A stretch of 64,000 nucleotides of DNA from contig CAZWUW010000001.1 of NCBI GenBank assembly GCA_964636895.1, forward strand, positions 62,001 to 126,000, given 5' to 3'. The position numbers and the translations under genes were made by a program. The notes beneath the pieces were generated by a model that was not told where the DNA came from, made no database searches, and saw nothing but the letters and a program-made list of their open reading frames with translations. Positions 26,399 through 35,883 of the stretch are shown in pieces (position 1 is the stretch's first letter; each line of letters begins with the position of its first letter). Source of the stretch: CAZWUW01 sp964636895 (GTDB lineage: Bacteria; Bacillota; Thermincolia; Thermincolales; CAZWUW01).

Positions 26399-26422
26399 AA
26401 ACCCGCAATTATGCGGGTTTTT
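26399..26422 (+). terminator. Rho-independent terminator
   Basis: AAACCCGCA-ATTA-TGCGGGTTT followed by TT forms a 9-bp stem with a 4-base loop, 22 bases after the ligase-like gene. The T-tract is short (five counting the stem), so readthrough into the next gene is possible. Confidence 0.75.
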
Positions 26423-26440
26423 CCATGGAGGTGAGGAAAT

Positions 26441-28051
26441 ATGAAGGCAAAGCGCATACCCGCTTTGGGGTTGGCGGTGGTTATAGTTCTCGCCGCCGCT
26501 GTTTGGTATACTTTTTATAATTTGACTTTTGTGGCCTTATCTTATAATGATGCTATGGATTATGCCAGCATGGCCCGCAACGTGGCCCGGGGCGAAGGCT
26601 TTATTTCCAGTTATATCACGCCGCTGGGGCTGGCTCACCAGGGGTTGCCTCATCCGGACCTGTGGCGGGCGCCGGCCTGGCCGGCGATATTGGCGGTGTT
26701 TATCAAGGTTATGGGCGCTACCGACCAGGCCGTGGCCCTGGCGTCCGGTTTTTTTTACCTGGCGGCGGCGCCGTTAATTTTCCTGTTGGCCAGGTATTGG
26801 TTCGGCCCGGTAGTGGCCGCTGTTTCTGTGGCCATATACGTATTTAGTGCTCAAAACCTGCATTTCAGTATATCGGGGCTCACCGAACCTATGGCCCTGT
26901 TTATGCTGGTGCTGGTGGTATATCTGTTGACCATGCCCGGCTTTAGAAACCGCTGGGGCGACATGGCCCTGGGGCTGGCCGCCGGAGTGTTTTATCTGGC
27001 CCGGTATAATGCCTTGTTGTTTGTGCCGGTCATTGCCATCTACTGGTGGCAGCTTAGAAGGCCGGCCGGCTTTGCTGCGGTTGCCCGGTACGGGACAGCG
27101 TTTTTGCTTACCGTGCTGCCCTGGCTGTGGCGAAACTACAGCCTCATGGGCAGTCCCCTGTTTTCCCTGCAAAAATATGAGCCGGTCATGTTTACCAAAA
27201 CCTATCCCGGTTACAGTCTCTATATGATGCTGGAGAAAGTGGATGTGCCGGGGTTTTTGCGTACGCATCAGGCGGAGCTGTGGCTGAAGGTGCAGGAAAA
27301 CTGGCGGGATTTTTTGGGCCATCTGTTTGACCCGGGTTTTACCGGGGTAAGTGCGGTCTTGTTCGGGTTGTTTCTGTTGGCGGTGATTATGCCTTTTAAT
27401 GAGCGGCAGCGCGGGGTCAGGCCTTTTTTATTAACATGCTTTGGCCTGCAGTTGTTGGCTCTGATGATCATCCATTACATTCCTCGGCTGTTCTTTATGT
27501 TCATGCCTTTTTACGTCATTTACGGCATGGCGGCAGTAGTCTCGGCGCTGCCGGTGATAACGCGAAAAGTGACCGCCGTGCTGCCGGTAAAACCGCGAAA
27601 AGTGATGCCGGCACGGCCGCCAAAAACGTGGTCGAGGGTGCTGGCGGCCTTGATAATGCCGGTGCTTGGGGCATACATGATCTGGGATAATTTACCCTCC
27701 TTCCGGCAGCCAAATGTCCGAGCGCCTTTAATCAAGGAATATGCCGGCTCCATCAGGGAAGTGATGTTCCGGGCCGGCCGCGGGGACCTGATCCTCTCCA
27801 ATGACGGGCACATCCTGGCCTGGTACGGGGACCGGTATGCGGCCAAGCTTCCTTATAGCACAGATTTATTGCCGGAACTGGAAAAGCTGGCTCCGGTTAA
27901 AATGGTTTATTTAAGCGGGCGCATGAACTGGAATATACCGGAGGCTGACGAGAGTTGGCGGCAGCTATATTGGAGCAAGTTCCCGCAGTTATATGATTTT
28001 AGACTGCTAAAACAGTATCCGGATGGTTCTTTGATTTATGTGCGGGATTAA
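26441..28051 (+). CDS. GT39/ArnT-like membrane glycosyltransferase
   Basis: This 536-residue protein has roughly ten to twelve membrane helices and a first extracytoplasmic loop with YNDAMDYASMARNVARGEGF and HPDLWRAPAWP. Acidic residues in this loop are the catalytic mark of the dolichyl-phosphate-mannose mannosyltransferase (PMT_2) GT-C family. Such enzymes move a sugar from a polyprenyl-phosphate donor to a protein or glycan on the outer face. The C-terminal soluble part (from about 420) contains RGDLILSNDGHILAWYGDR. GGAGG lies eight bases before the ATG. Donor and acceptor are not evident. Confidence 0.83.
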   Translation: MKAKRIPALGLAVVIVLAAAVWYTFYNLTFVALSYNDAMDYASMARNVARGEGFISSYITPLGLAHQGLPHPDLWRAPAWPAILAVFIKVMGATDQAVALASGFFYLAAAPLIFLLARYWFGPVVAAVSVAIYVFSAQNLHFSISGLTEPMALFMLVLVVYLLTMPGFRNRWGDMALGLAAGVFYLARYNALLFVPVIAIYWWQLRRPAGFAAVARYGTAFLLTVLPWLWRNYSLMGSPLFSLQKYEPVMFTKTYPGYSLYMMLEKVDVPGFLRTHQAELWLKVQENWRDFLGHLFDPGFTGVSAVLFGLFLLAVIMPFNERQRGVRPFLLTCFGLQLLALMIIHYIPRLFFMFMPFYVIYGMAAVVSALPVITRKVTAVLPVKPRKVMPARPPKTWSRVLAALIMPVLGAYMIWDNLPSFRQPNVRAPLIKEYAGSIREVMFRAGRGDLILSNDGHILAWYGDRYAAKLPYSTDLLPELEKLAPVKMVYLSGRMNWNIPEADESWRQLYWSKFPQLYDFRLLKQYPDGSLIYVRD

Positions 28052-28183
28052 TTGGCACGGTGCCGCCCTGTTTTTGGCAGCTGGCGAAAGCTGCGGAAAA
28101 AAGGAATTTTTCATAATTAAATAGAAATATACTGTATAATAATGTTGTTGGTGATTCTTATCGCCTTTGGAGGGTATCATATC

Positions 28184-28936
28184 ATGAAAGCTATGATTCT
28201 GGCCGCCGGGGTCGGCTCCCGGCTGGGCCACATAACCGCCGCCATACCCAAGCCGATGGCACCGGTCGGCGGCAAGCCGGTGATGGAGCATATTGTTAAT
28301 CTGCTGCGCCTTTATGATATTAGAGATATTGTGGCCAATCTGCACCATTTGCCGGAGCACATTATGGACTACTTTGGCCAGGGCAGTGAGCACGGGGTCA
28401 GAATGACCTATTCTGTTGAAAAAACCCTGCTTGGCACGGCGGGAGGCGTGAAAAACAACCAATGGTTCCTCGATGAGACGTTTTTGGTGATCAGTGGCGA
28501 TGCTTTAACCGACATTAATCTGGCCGAGTTTGTTAGTTTTCACCGGGCTAAAAAGGCCCTGGCCACGATTGCTTTAAAAGAAGTGGCCGACGTGGAGCAG
28601 TTTGGCGTGGTAATCACAGATGCCGCCGCCCGCATCAAAAGGTTTCAGGAAAAACCAAAGCAGCAAGAGGCGCTAAGCAACCTGGTCAATACAGGGATAT
28701 ATATTTTTGAACCGGAGATTTTTGATTTGATACCTCAGGGTGAGTTCTATGATTTTGGCCGCAACCTGTTTCCGCTGCTGGTGGAAAAGGGAGCGCCATT
28801 TTATGGTTTTCCTATGGCTGGTTACTGGTGTGATATCGGTACGGTGGAAACTTATGAACAGGCCTGTCGGGATGCTGCCGGAGGCTTGGTAAGGATTTAT
28901 GACCGGCATGGCCGGATACTTAAAACTGTTGTTTAG
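28184..28936 (+). CDS. Sugar-1-phosphate nucleotidyltransferase
   Basis: About 250 residues: MILAAGVGSRLGHIT, PKPMAPVGGKPVMEHIV, LGTAGGVK, ISGDALTDIN, FGVVITD, FQEKPKQQEALSNLVNTGIYIFEPEIF, and WCDIGTVETY. This is a single-domain NDP-sugar pyrophosphorylase. Followed by a phosphohexomutase and Gmd, it is most likely a second GDP-mannose pyrophosphorylase, but a glucose-1-phosphate enzyme cannot be excluded. The ATG at 28184 follows GGAGGG by nine bases; an upstream ATG at 28142 would add an unlikely hydrophobic leader. A TATAAT at 28135-28140 could be a -10 box, but its -35 is poor. Confidence 0.85.
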   Translation: MKAMILAAGVGSRLGHITAAIPKPMAPVGGKPVMEHIVNLLRLYDIRDIVANLHHLPEHIMDYFGQGSEHGVRMTYSVEKTLLGTAGGVKNNQWFLDETFLVISGDALTDINLAEFVSFHRAKKALATIALKEVADVEQFGVVITDAAARIKRFQEKPKQQEALSNLVNTGIYIFEPEIFDLIPQGEFYDFGRNLFPLLVEKGAPFYGFPMAGYWCDIGTVETYEQACRDAAGGLVRIYDRHGRILKTVV

Positions 28937-28948
28937 GGAGTTGACAAA

Positions 28949-30352
28949 GTGATCAGATTTGGCACCGACGGATGGCGGGCAGTTATTAGCGAAGAGTTTA
29001 CTTATGCCAATGTAAGGGTGGTCGCTCAGGCGATAGCTGATTATGTACTGGATACAGCCGGCGGACAGCCGCTAATTGTAATTGGCTACGATACCAGGTT
29101 TTTGTCCGACAAGTACGCCGGGGAGTGTGCCGGGGTGCTGGCCGCCAATGGTATCAAGGTATTGCTGGCGGACAGGGTAACACCTACGCCGGCCTTGTCT
29201 TTTGCGGTTAAAGACTGTCGGGCGGCCGGAGGCATCATGATTACCGCCAGCCATAATCCTTATCAATATAATGGCATCAAATACAAAGCCGGATATGGCG
29301 GCTCGGCATTGCCGGACATCATTGCCCAGATTGAGGCCAGGCTTAACTGTCAGTCGCCTAAGGTTATGACGCCGGCAGAAGCCGTGTCCCGGGGGCTGGT
29401 GCAGTATTTTAACGGTGAGGAAGCTTATTGCCGGCAACTGCGTTGCCTGGTAGACCTGCAAAAAATAACCCGGGCCGGACACCGGGTAGTGATTGACCCT
29501 ATGCACGGTGCCGGGGCGGGCTTTATCAAAAGGCTGCTGGCGGCCGAAGGGATGGAAGTTGTTGAGGTTAGGGGAGAGTGCAACCCCCTTTTTGGCGGTG
29601 TTAATCCGGAGCCTATCAGGCCGAACTTACAGGTGCTGGTTGAGGCGGTGACTGCAGCCAAAGCCCATGCCGGTTTTGCCACGGACGGTGATGCCGACCG
29701 GGTGGGGGCGGTGGACGCCAATGGGGAGTTTGTCAATTCTCATATCATTTATGCGCTGCTGTTGAGATACCTGATTAGAGAGCGGAAATGGACCGGTGGG
29801 GTGGTGAAGACCTTTTCCACCTCACAGATGATTGATAAACTGGCAGCCAGGTTTGAAATCCCGGTTTTTGAAACGCCTATCGGGTTCAAATATATTTGTG
29901 AGCTGTTTCTTCAGGAGGATATCCTGCTGGGCGGGGAAGAGAGTGGCGGCATTGGTTTTAAAAACCATATCCCGGAGCGGGACGGCATTCTCTGCAGCTT
30001 ATTGTTGATGGAGCTGATGGCTGCCTATGATAAGCCGCTGCATGAAATAATTGACGAAATGATGCAGGAAATCGGTTATCATTATTATGACCGGGCGGAC
30101 CTGCACTTGCTGCCGGAGGCAAAAGCTAAGGCCATGCAAGCGCTGCAAGAAAAACCGCCAAAAATGATTGCCGGGGTTAAGGTAAGTGAAGTGCTTACGC
30201 TGGATGGCCGCAAGTTTATGCTGGCAGACGGCAGTTGGCTGCTTTTCCGGGCGTCGGGCACTGAGCCGGTGGTCCGGGTTTATGCCGAGGCCGGCAGCAA
30301 GGCGGCTGTAGCCCGGCTGCTAAAAGACGGCATTGGGTTAATGGGCCAATAA
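28949..30352 (+). CDS. Phosphoglucomutase/phosphomannomutase
   Basis: This 467-residue alpha-D-phosphohexomutase interconverts hexose 6- and 1-phosphates. It shows FGTDGWRA at the N-terminus, the catalytic phosphoserine loop [13 protein letters not shown] near residue 100, the metal loop DGDADR near 249, the sugar-binding GGEESGGIG and the phosphate-binding FRASGTEP. It would supply mannose-1-phosphate (or glucose-1-phosphate) to the nucleotidyltransferase directly upstream. GTG start, 12 bases after the previous stop with GGGAG before it. Confidence 0.92.
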   Translation: MIRFGTDGWRAVISEEFTYANVRVVAQAIADYVLDTAGGQPLIVIGYDTRFLSDKYAGECAGVLAANGIKVLLADRVTPTPALSFAVKDCRAAGGIMITASHNPYQYNGIKYKAGYGGSALPDIIAQIEARLNCQSPKVMTPAEAVSRGLVQYFNGEEAYCRQLRCLVDLQKITRAGHRVVIDPMHGAGAGFIKRLLAAEGMEVVEVRGECNPLFGGVNPEPIRPNLQVLVEAVTAAKAHAGFATDGDADRVGAVDANGEFVNSHIIYALLLRYLIRERKWTGGVVKTFSTSQMIDKLAARFEIPVFETPIGFKYICELFLQEDILLGGEESGGIGFKNHIPERDGILCSLLLMELMAAYDKPLHEIIDEMMQEIGYHYYDRADLHLLPEAKAKAMQALQEKPPKMIAGVKVSEVLTLDGRKFMLADGSWLLFRASGTEPVVRVYAEAGSKAAVARLLKDGIGLMGQ

Positions 30353-30366
30353 AGGGAGGACAGAAA

Positions 30367-31455
30367 ATGGGCAAAGTAGCGTTAATAACCGGTATTACGG
30401 GTCAGGACGGGGCTTACCTGGCTGAGCTGCTGCTGGACAAAGGCTATCAGGTACACGGGATAAAGCGCCGGTCGTCGCTGTTCAATACGGACCGGATAGA
30501 CCATCTTTATCAGGACCCGCATGAAAAAAATCGAAATTTTTTCCTGCATTACGGGGACCTGACCGATTCTACAAATCTGATCAGGATTATCCAGGAAGTG
30601 CGGCCTGATGAAATATATAACCTGGCGGCCCAGAGTCATGTCCAGGTTTCTTTTGAAACCCCTGAGTACACCGCTAACGCTGATGCCATTGGCACTTTGC
30701 GCTTGCTGGAAGCTATCCGGATCCTGGGCTTGACGGAGAAAACCAGGTTTTATCAGGCTTCGACCAGTGAGCTGTACGGCAAAGTGCAGGAGATTCCCCA
30801 GTCGGAGACAACCCCTTTTTATCCCCGCAGTCCTTATGCGGTGGCTAAATTGTATTCATACTGGATCACGGTAAACTACCGCGAGGCTTATAACATTTTT
30901 GGCTGCAACGGTATCCTGTTCAATCATGAATCCCCGCTGCGCGGTGAGACTTTTGTGACCCGGAAGATTACCAGGGCGATTGCCCGCATAAAACTGGGGC
31001 TGCAGGAAAAAATTTATCTCGGCAATATGAATGCCAAAAGAGACTGGGGCCATGCCGCCGATTATGTGGAGGCCATGTGGCTGATGTTACAGCAGGAAGA
31101 ACCGGACGATTTTGTCATTGCCACCGGTGAGACGCACACGGTAAGAGAATTTGTGGAGCTGGCTTTTTCTCGGGTGGGGATTGAAATAGTGTGGCAGGGG
31201 GCAGGGGTGGCCGAAAAGGGTATCGACAAAGCCACCGGCAAGATTCTGGTGGAGGTAGATCCCCGTTACTTCAGGCCGACAGAAGTGGAACTGCTGCTGG
31301 GTGATCCGACTAAGGCCAAGGAAAAACTGGGCTGGTCGCCTAAGGTTACCTTTAAGGATTTGGTGCAAACAATGGTGGAAGCTGACCTGGCAGAAGCGCA
31401 AAGAGACCTGTACTGCCGGCAGGAAGGCTTTAAGGTGAATAATTATCATGAGTAA
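30367..31455 (+). CDS. gmd: GDP-mannose 4,6-dehydratase
   Basis: This 362-residue SDR enzyme converts GDP-mannose to GDP-4-keto-6-deoxymannose. Marks are [59 protein letters not shown], the catalytic [35 protein letters not shown] and [15 protein letters not shown]. Its product feeds Fcl (44239) for GDP-fucose. A second, shorter Gmd-like enzyme is encoded at 48427. GGGAGG precedes the ATG. It ends the unit; the next gene has its own predicted promoter. Confidence 0.96.
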   Translation: MGKVALITGITGQDGAYLAELLLDKGYQVHGIKRRSSLFNTDRIDHLYQDPHEKNRNFFLHYGDLTDSTNLIRIIQEVRPDEIYNLAAQSHVQVSFETPEYTANADAIGTLRLLEAIRILGLTEKTRFYQASTSELYGKVQEIPQSETTPFYPRSPYAVAKLYSYWITVNYREAYNIFGCNGILFNHESPLRGETFVTRKITRAIARIKLGLQEKIYLGNMNAKRDWGHAADYVEAMWLMLQQEEPDDFVIATGETHTVREFVELAFSRVGIEIVWQGAGVAEKGIDKATGKILVEVDPRYFRPTEVELLLGDPTKAKEKLGWSPKVTFKDLVQTMVEADLAEAQRDLYCRQEGFKVNNYHE

Positions 31456-31483
31456 AGCGGGGTATAGGCTTAGAGGATGGGTA

Positions 31484-31512
31484 TTGACTTAGAGGACAAA
31501 TGCGAGTAAAAT
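31484..31512 (+). promoter_or_regulatory. Sigma-A-type promoter upstream of the regulator and second exporter
   Basis: TTGACT at 31484-31489, a 17-base spacer and TAAAAT at 31507-31512. Transcription would start near 31519, about 63 bases before the TTG start of the winged-helix gene. It fits a new transcription unit beginning after gmd. Confidence 0.65.
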
Positions 31513-31543
31513 TATTACTCAGAAGGACGCTTTTTTATTACTC
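31504..31543 (+). promoter_or_regulatory. Inverted repeat over the -10 box and a direct repeat half-site
   Basis: GAGTAA (31504-31509) and TTACTC (31515-31520) form a perfect 6+6 inverted repeat with a 5-base centre that overlaps the -10 box. TTATTACTC occurs at 31512-31520 and again at 31535-31543, 23 bases apart (about two helical turns). This is a good candidate operator for the winged-helix protein encoded immediately downstream, which would then control its own unit. Confidence 0.5.
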
Positions 31544-31581
31544 GTTTTATGGCGTTTAATCCGATATTTGGAGTGTAAATA

Positions 31582-32127
31582 TTGTTAGATTCAATAATAA
31601 CCTCGAAAACAAGAATAAAGCTGCTGTTCAAGTTCTTTTTAAATGCGGAAACCAGAGCATATTTGCGTGGGCTGGCGGATGAATTGGGTGAATCGACAAA
31701 TGCCATCCGCGTTGAATTAAACCGTTTAACTAAAGCGGGGCTGCTGGAAACCAGTAATGACGGCAGGACTAAATTATATTGCGCCAATAAGAGACATCCT
31801 CTTTTTCCCGACATACACAGCCTGGTCAAGAAAAACCTGGGCATTGACAAGGTAGAGGCTATTTTAGCCGAACTCGGTTCCGTGGAGGCAGCGCTGATAA
31901 CCGGTGATTATGCCCGCGGGATTGATTCCGGAATAATTGACCTGGTAATCGTTGGCAAGGTGCAAATGGATTTTTTGCGGCATTTGATTGAAAAAGCGGA
32001 AGAGCTGATTAAACGGAAGGTCCGGGTGCTGGTATTAAACCAGGAAGAATTCAGCAAATTAAAAGGTCAGTTGAAGGTCGATAAGGCGCTGGTTATTTGG
32101 ACCGGTGGTGAAAATGAAACTAACTGA
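31582..32127 (+). CDS. Winged-helix transcriptional regulator with nucleotidyltransferase-like domain
   Basis: This 181-residue protein has an N-terminal winged helix (RIKLLFKFFLN, YLRGLADELGESTNAIRVELNRLTKAGLLE, near residues 10-55) of ArsR/MarR-like type. Its C-terminal domain, GSVEAALITGDYARGIDSGIIDLVIVG, resembles the MNT/nucleotidyltransferase fold with acidic residues. Such proteins occur at the head of polysaccharide export loci in several phyla; the ligand is unknown. TTG start with TTTGGAG 9-12 bases upstream. The two exporter genes follow at once, so it probably regulates them, perhaps through the inverted repeat at its promoter. Confidence 0.78.
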   Translation: MLDSIITSKTRIKLLFKFFLNAETRAYLRGLADELGESTNAIRVELNRLTKAGLLETSNDGRTKLYCANKRHPLFPDIHSLVKKNLGIDKVEAILAELGSVEAALITGDYARGIDSGIIDLVIVGKVQMDFLRHLIEKAEELIKRKVRVLVLNQEEFSKLKGQLKVDKALVIWTGGENETN

Positions 32128-32141
32128 ATTAGGTGCGTTAA

Positions 32142-32969
32142 ATGAGTAATGAGTATGATTTGATTATTGAACCAGGTAAAAAGGCCAAACAATACTGGCG
32201 GGACCTCTGGAATTACCGGGAGCTTTTTTATTTCCTGGCCTGGCGGGATATCCTGGTGCGCTACAAACAAACGGTTATCGGTATAGCATGGAGCGTGATC
32301 AGGCCGCTTTTAACCATGATGGTGTTTACTGTGGTGTTTGGCAAGCTGGCAAAACTACCCTCGGAAGGCGTGCCTTACCCCATTTTGGTGTTTGCCGCAA
32401 TGCTGCCGTGGCAGTTTTTTGCCAATTCACTTTCGGAAAGCAGCAATTCGTTAATCAATAACGCCAATATGCTGTCTAAGGTATATTTTCCCCGGCTGAT
32501 TGTACCGACCAGTTCGGTTATCGTCAGCTTGGTGGATTTTATGATTTCCTTTGTTATTTTGGCGGCGCTGATGGTATGGTATCATTTTATCCCGGACTGG
32601 CGGATGCTTACTTTGCCTTTATTCTTATTATTGGCATTACTTGCCGCTTTTGGATTTGGCTTATGGATGGCGGCATTAAACGTGAAATACCGTGATTTTC
32701 GTTATATTGTTCCTTTTATTGTACAGTTTGGCCTTTATATTTCCCCGGTGGGCTTTAGCAGCAGTGTAGTGCCGGAAAAATGGCGGCTGCTCTATTCCAT
32801 AAACCCGATGGTGGGGGTTATCGACGGTTTCCGCTGGGCCATTCTGGGCGGCGAAACCCAGATATTTTGGCCTGGTTTTGCAATCTCCGTTACTTTAACT
32901 TTGTTGATTTTTATACTGGGAATTTGGTATTTCCGGAAGATGGAACGTACTTTTGCAGACGTAATTTGA
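32142..32969 (+). CDS. wzm: ABC-2 polysaccharide export permease (Wzm-like)
   Basis: This 275-residue protein has six membrane helices. Its cytoplasmic N-terminus (YRELFYFLAWRDILVRYKQTVIGIAW) is the Wzm amphipathic lead into helix 1. It continues with VFGKLAKLPSEGVPYPILVFAAMLPWQFF, NMLSKVYFPRLIVP, VKYRDFRYIVPF and INPMVGVIDGFRWAILG. It forms the channel for a lipid-linked glycan with the ATPase encoded next. It is distinct from the permease fragment at the left edge (TPIVYV/NPIYPYIEALHD there), so the locus has two exporters. Confidence 0.95.
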   Translation: MSNEYDLIIEPGKKAKQYWRDLWNYRELFYFLAWRDILVRYKQTVIGIAWSVIRPLLTMMVFTVVFGKLAKLPSEGVPYPILVFAAMLPWQFFANSLSESSNSLINNANMLSKVYFPRLIVPTSSVIVSLVDFMISFVILAALMVWYHFIPDWRMLTLPLFLLLALLAAFGFGLWMAALNVKYRDFRYIVPFIVQFGLYISPVGFSSSVVPEKWRLLYSINPMVGVIDGFRWAILGGETQIFWPGFAISVTLTLLIFILGIWYFRKMERTFADVI

Positions 32970-32976
32970 GGTGTTT

Positions 32977-34242
32977 ATGAGTACTGTCATTAAGGTAGAG
33001 AATTTAGGCAAAAAATATATTATCAGCCATCAAAAAAAGGAGCAGTATACTGCGCTGCGGGATGTGATGGCAGAATCGGCAAAGAACTGGAGCAAACGAA
33101 TAATTAACCCGTTTGCAAAAAAACAGGAAGACCATAGTCGGGAAGAGTTCTGGGCACTCAAGGATGTTTCTTTTGAGATTAAACAAGGTGACCGGGTGGG
33201 CATTATCGGTCGTAACGGGGCAGGAAAGTCAACCCTGCTCAAAATCCTCAGCCGCATCACGGAGCCGACTACCGGCCGCATATCTCTGAAGGGCCGGGTA
33301 GCCAGCCTGCTGGAAGTAGGTACAGGCTTCCACCCTGAACTGACCGGCCGGGAAAACATTTTTCTAAACGGGGCCATCCTTGGCATGAGTAGAGTGGAGA
33401 TAAAAAAGAAGTTTGACGAAATTGTAGATTTTGCTGAGGTAGAGAAGTTTTTGGATACGCCGGTCAAGCGGTACTCCTCGGGGATGTATGTGCGTTTGGC
33501 CTTCGCCGTTGCAGCTCATCTGGAGCCGGAGATTCTAATTGTGGATGAAGTGCTTGCCGTTGGGGATGCGCAGTTTCAGAAGAAGTGTTTGGGGAAAATG
33601 GAGGACGTAGGCAAGGAAGGTCGGACGGTGCTGTTTGTGAGTCATAATATGGGGGCGATTGCAAGTCTTTGTAATGAGGGAATATTGTTGGATTCAGGTA
33701 ATATTTCATATCAGGGTGATATAAAAGAAACTATATCTTTATATAACGGCCATCTGATAAACAATCAGATTTCGGTTGACAACTGTTCTCGGCGGGGAGG
33801 AACTGGGGGCATTAGAATAAAGCGTGTTTGGTTGACAAATATATTGAATGAAGTCACGAATTCTGCTTCGCCCTTGGAAAATGTTTATATAAATTTAGAA
33901 GCCGAGGTAAATAAAGAATATCAAAAGAAAAGCATAGCTCCTGGTTTTGCAATAGATTCCTTGGATGGGAAAAGAATATTTACATGCGTCTCGTCTTGGA
34001 TAAATAAGCAAATCCAAACCGAGGGGGATACTCTGACGGTTAGGTGTAAAATACCGGCAATTCCATTAGTGCCGGATAAATACTTAATTAGCGCTTCTGT
34101 TGCTTATCTTGGAGAGACTCTAGACTGTGTTGAGCATTGTGAATTGATAGAAATATTTTCAAGAGAAGGCTCATCTTATCCAAAGAATATTGAGTTTGGG
34201 ATTTTAGACATCCCGTATGACTTTGAGGTAACACATGTTTAA
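32977..34242 (+). CDS. wzt: ABC transporter ATP-binding protein with C-terminal domain (Wzt-like)
   Basis: About 421 residues. Walker A GRNGAGKST at about 78-86, EVGTGFHPELTGREN at 113-127, signature YSSGM at 166-170, Walker B ILIVDE at 186-191 and VSHN near 221. Residues about 245-421 form the substrate-recognition extension; it differs strongly from that of the first Wzt, so the two exporters should recognise different chain ends. The ATG at 32977 is preferred to a GTG at 32971 that lies in the GAGGTG ribosome binding site. The ABC part is GC-richer than the C-terminal part, where the DNA turns AT-rich near 33.7 kb. Confidence 0.94.
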   Translation: MSTVIKVENLGKKYIISHQKKEQYTALRDVMAESAKNWSKRIINPFAKKQEDHSREEFWALKDVSFEIKQGDRVGIIGRNGAGKSTLLKILSRITEPTTGRISLKGRVASLLEVGTGFHPELTGRENIFLNGAILGMSRVEIKKKFDEIVDFAEVEKFLDTPVKRYSSGMYVRLAFAVAAHLEPEILIVDEVLAVGDAQFQKKCLGKMEDVGKEGRTVLFVSHNMGAIASLCNEGILLDSGNISYQGDIKETISLYNGHLINNQISVDNCSRRGGTGGIRIKRVWLTNILNEVTNSASPLENVYINLEAEVNKEYQKKSIAPGFAIDSLDGKRIFTCVSSWINKQIQTEGDTLTVRCKIPAIPLVPDKYLISASVAYLGETLDCVEHCELIEIFSREGSSYPKNIEFGILDIPYDFEVTHV

Positions 34243-35023
34243 AAGAGTGGAAAAAACGTATGATTTTAATCCGGAATTGATACCGTTAATTCTTAATGAC
34301 GACGCAAATCCTCTAAACAGAATATCAAAAATAATACCCTTTAATGCAAAAGTTTTGGACATTGGTGCCGGAAATGGTTTGCTGGCATGTATACTAAGTG
34401 AAACACACAAAGAGCTTATTATTGATGGCATTGAACCTGATCCTTACGCTTCAAAGATTGCAAGCAAGTATTATAGGCATTTTTTCTGTGGATATGCACA
34501 TGAATATAAAGAGAGAATAATAAATGAGGATTATGATTTCATAGTTTTGGCTGATGTTATTGAACATATAAATGACCCACTTACTTTTTTGCGAGATTTA
34601 TGCGATGGCATTTCAGAAAAAACAAGAATAATAATTTCCGTTCCCAATATTGCTTTTGGTGCAGTAAGAATAGCGTTGTTAAATGGTGAATTCAACTATG
34701 TTGATTCTGGGATATTAGAAAAAACTCACGTACGATTCTTTACTCTGAATACTCTAGAGCGGTTGATTTATGAGCTAGGGTTAAATATTGAGAAATTATA
34801 TTATCTACAGAGAAATGTTTTTAGCAGTGAAATTAACATTGGAAAATTTAATCTTTGTTTTGCGTTCTGTTACCATTTGCTTAAAACGGATTTGTCATTA
34901 ACATATCAATTCTTACTAGTTTTAACTAAACAAGAAGTGTTAACAGAAAGAAGTAAATTTAGGGAAAAAACAAAGTATCCGTTTCTCAAGTTTTTGATAA
35001 AAAGATTATTTAGCGGAATATAG
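34235..35023 (+). CDS. Class I SAM-dependent methyltransferase
   Basis: This 262-residue protein overlaps the Wzt gene by eight bases. SAM motif I is VLDIGAGNGLLACIL near residues 40-54, followed by IEPDPYA, IVLADVIEHINDP and IISVPNIA. This is the Methyltransf_23 layout. Being coupled to the exporter ATPase, it may make the terminal or internal O-methyl group that the Wzt extension recognises, as known for some ABC-dependent O-antigens. That link is inference. Low GC. Confidence 0.85.
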   Translation: MFKRVEKTYDFNPELIPLILNDDANPLNRISKIIPFNAKVLDIGAGNGLLACILSETHKELIIDGIEPDPYASKIASKYYRHFFCGYAHEYKERIINEDYDFIVLADVIEHINDPLTFLRDLCDGISEKTRIIISVPNIAFGAVRIALLNGEFNYVDSGILEKTHVRFFTLNTLERLIYELGLNIEKLYYLQRNVFSSEINIGKFNLCFAFCYHLLKTDLSLTYQFLLVLTKQEVLTERSKFREKTKYPFLKFLIKRLFSGI

Positions 35024-35042
35024 TTCGAGAGGGGTTAACGGA

Positions 35043-35867
35043 ATGTGTGATTCGAGACAGTTATATTTAGATTTGATGAAAAAGTGTTTGACTTATTATA
35101 TATGGGGTGAAACTGCGGAAATTGTCAACCCTTCGAGTTTTGAGTCGGGATACAAAAAATACATTTATTCATCTATTTGGAGCTTTTTTGATAAAAAAAA
35201 CATGCAAATTGTTCGCAAATTTCCATTTGACCCGATTAAACGTGCTGAGGGTCGGGATTGGCCACCTTTAGCGGATACTATGATTGGGTTAAAAAGATTG
35301 GATAATTTGCATGACTGTATTGAAAATATTTTCCGTCATAATATTCCTGGTGATTTTATTGAGACAGGTGTATGGCGCGGAGGGGCATCTATATTTATGC
35401 GGGCGGCATTAAAAGCATATGGGATTACTGACAGAGTTGTATGGGTAGCGGATTCCTTTGAGGGTTTACCCGCACCTAATCCGGAGAAATACCCACTTGA
35501 CAGAGGAGATACGCATCACGAGATCAAATTTCTTGCTGTGTCCCGTGAAGAGGTGCAATACAATTTTGCAAAATACGGGCTTCTTGATAATCAGGTAAGA
35601 TTTCTCAAGGGTTGGTTCAAAGACACTTTGCCTGTGGCACCAATTGATAAACTAGCTCTAATGCGTTTAGATGGCGATATGTATGAATCTACAATAGATG
35701 CACTTACAAGCCTTTACCCTAAGCTGTCTAAGGGCGGTTATGTTATTATAGACGACTATGTTCTGGAGGGGTGTCGTCAGGCTGTGCACGATTTTCGCGA
35801 AGCTAATGAGATACATGATGAAATAATTGATATTGATGGAACGGGTGCATTTTGGCGCCGCAAATGA
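35043..35867 (+). CDS. TylF/MycF-type sugar O-methyltransferase
   Basis: This 274-residue protein contains GDFIETGVWRGGASIFMRA, VWVADSFEGLPAP, VRFLKGWFKDTLP, LALMRLDGDMYESTIDALTSLYPKLSKGGYVIIDDY and a final GTGAFWRRK. These are the TylF/MycF pattern of metal-dependent SAM methyltransferases that act on deoxysugar hydroxyls; the paired acidic residues in LDGDMYES and IIDDY bind metal. A deoxysugar (rhamnose or fucose) of the glycan is a natural substrate here. GAGGGG before the ATG. Confidence 0.9.
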   Translation: MCDSRQLYLDLMKKCLTYYIWGETAEIVNPSSFESGYKKYIYSSIWSFFDKKNMQIVRKFPFDPIKRAEGRDWPPLADTMIGLKRLDNLHDCIENIFRHNIPGDFIETGVWRGGASIFMRAALKAYGITDRVVWVADSFEGLPAPNPEKYPLDRGDTHHEIKFLAVSREEVQYNFAKYGLLDNQVRFLKGWFKDTLPVAPIDKLALMRLDGDMYESTIDALTSLYPKLSKGGYVIIDDYVLEGCRQAVHDFREANEIHDEIIDIDGTGAFWRRK

Positions 35868-35883
35868 TGGGGAGGTTTTTATT

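Noticed and set aside
27520..27846. Minus-strand frames inside the GT39-like gene
   Set aside because: Proline/alanine/arginine-rich translations without motifs, antisense to a clear membrane enzyme gene.
28052..28115. GGCACGGTGCC and GCAGCT...AGCTGC hairpins after the GT39-like gene as a terminator
   Set aside because: Neither stem is followed by a T-tract on the plus strand, and no minus-strand gene ends here; one is followed by GGAAAAAA instead.
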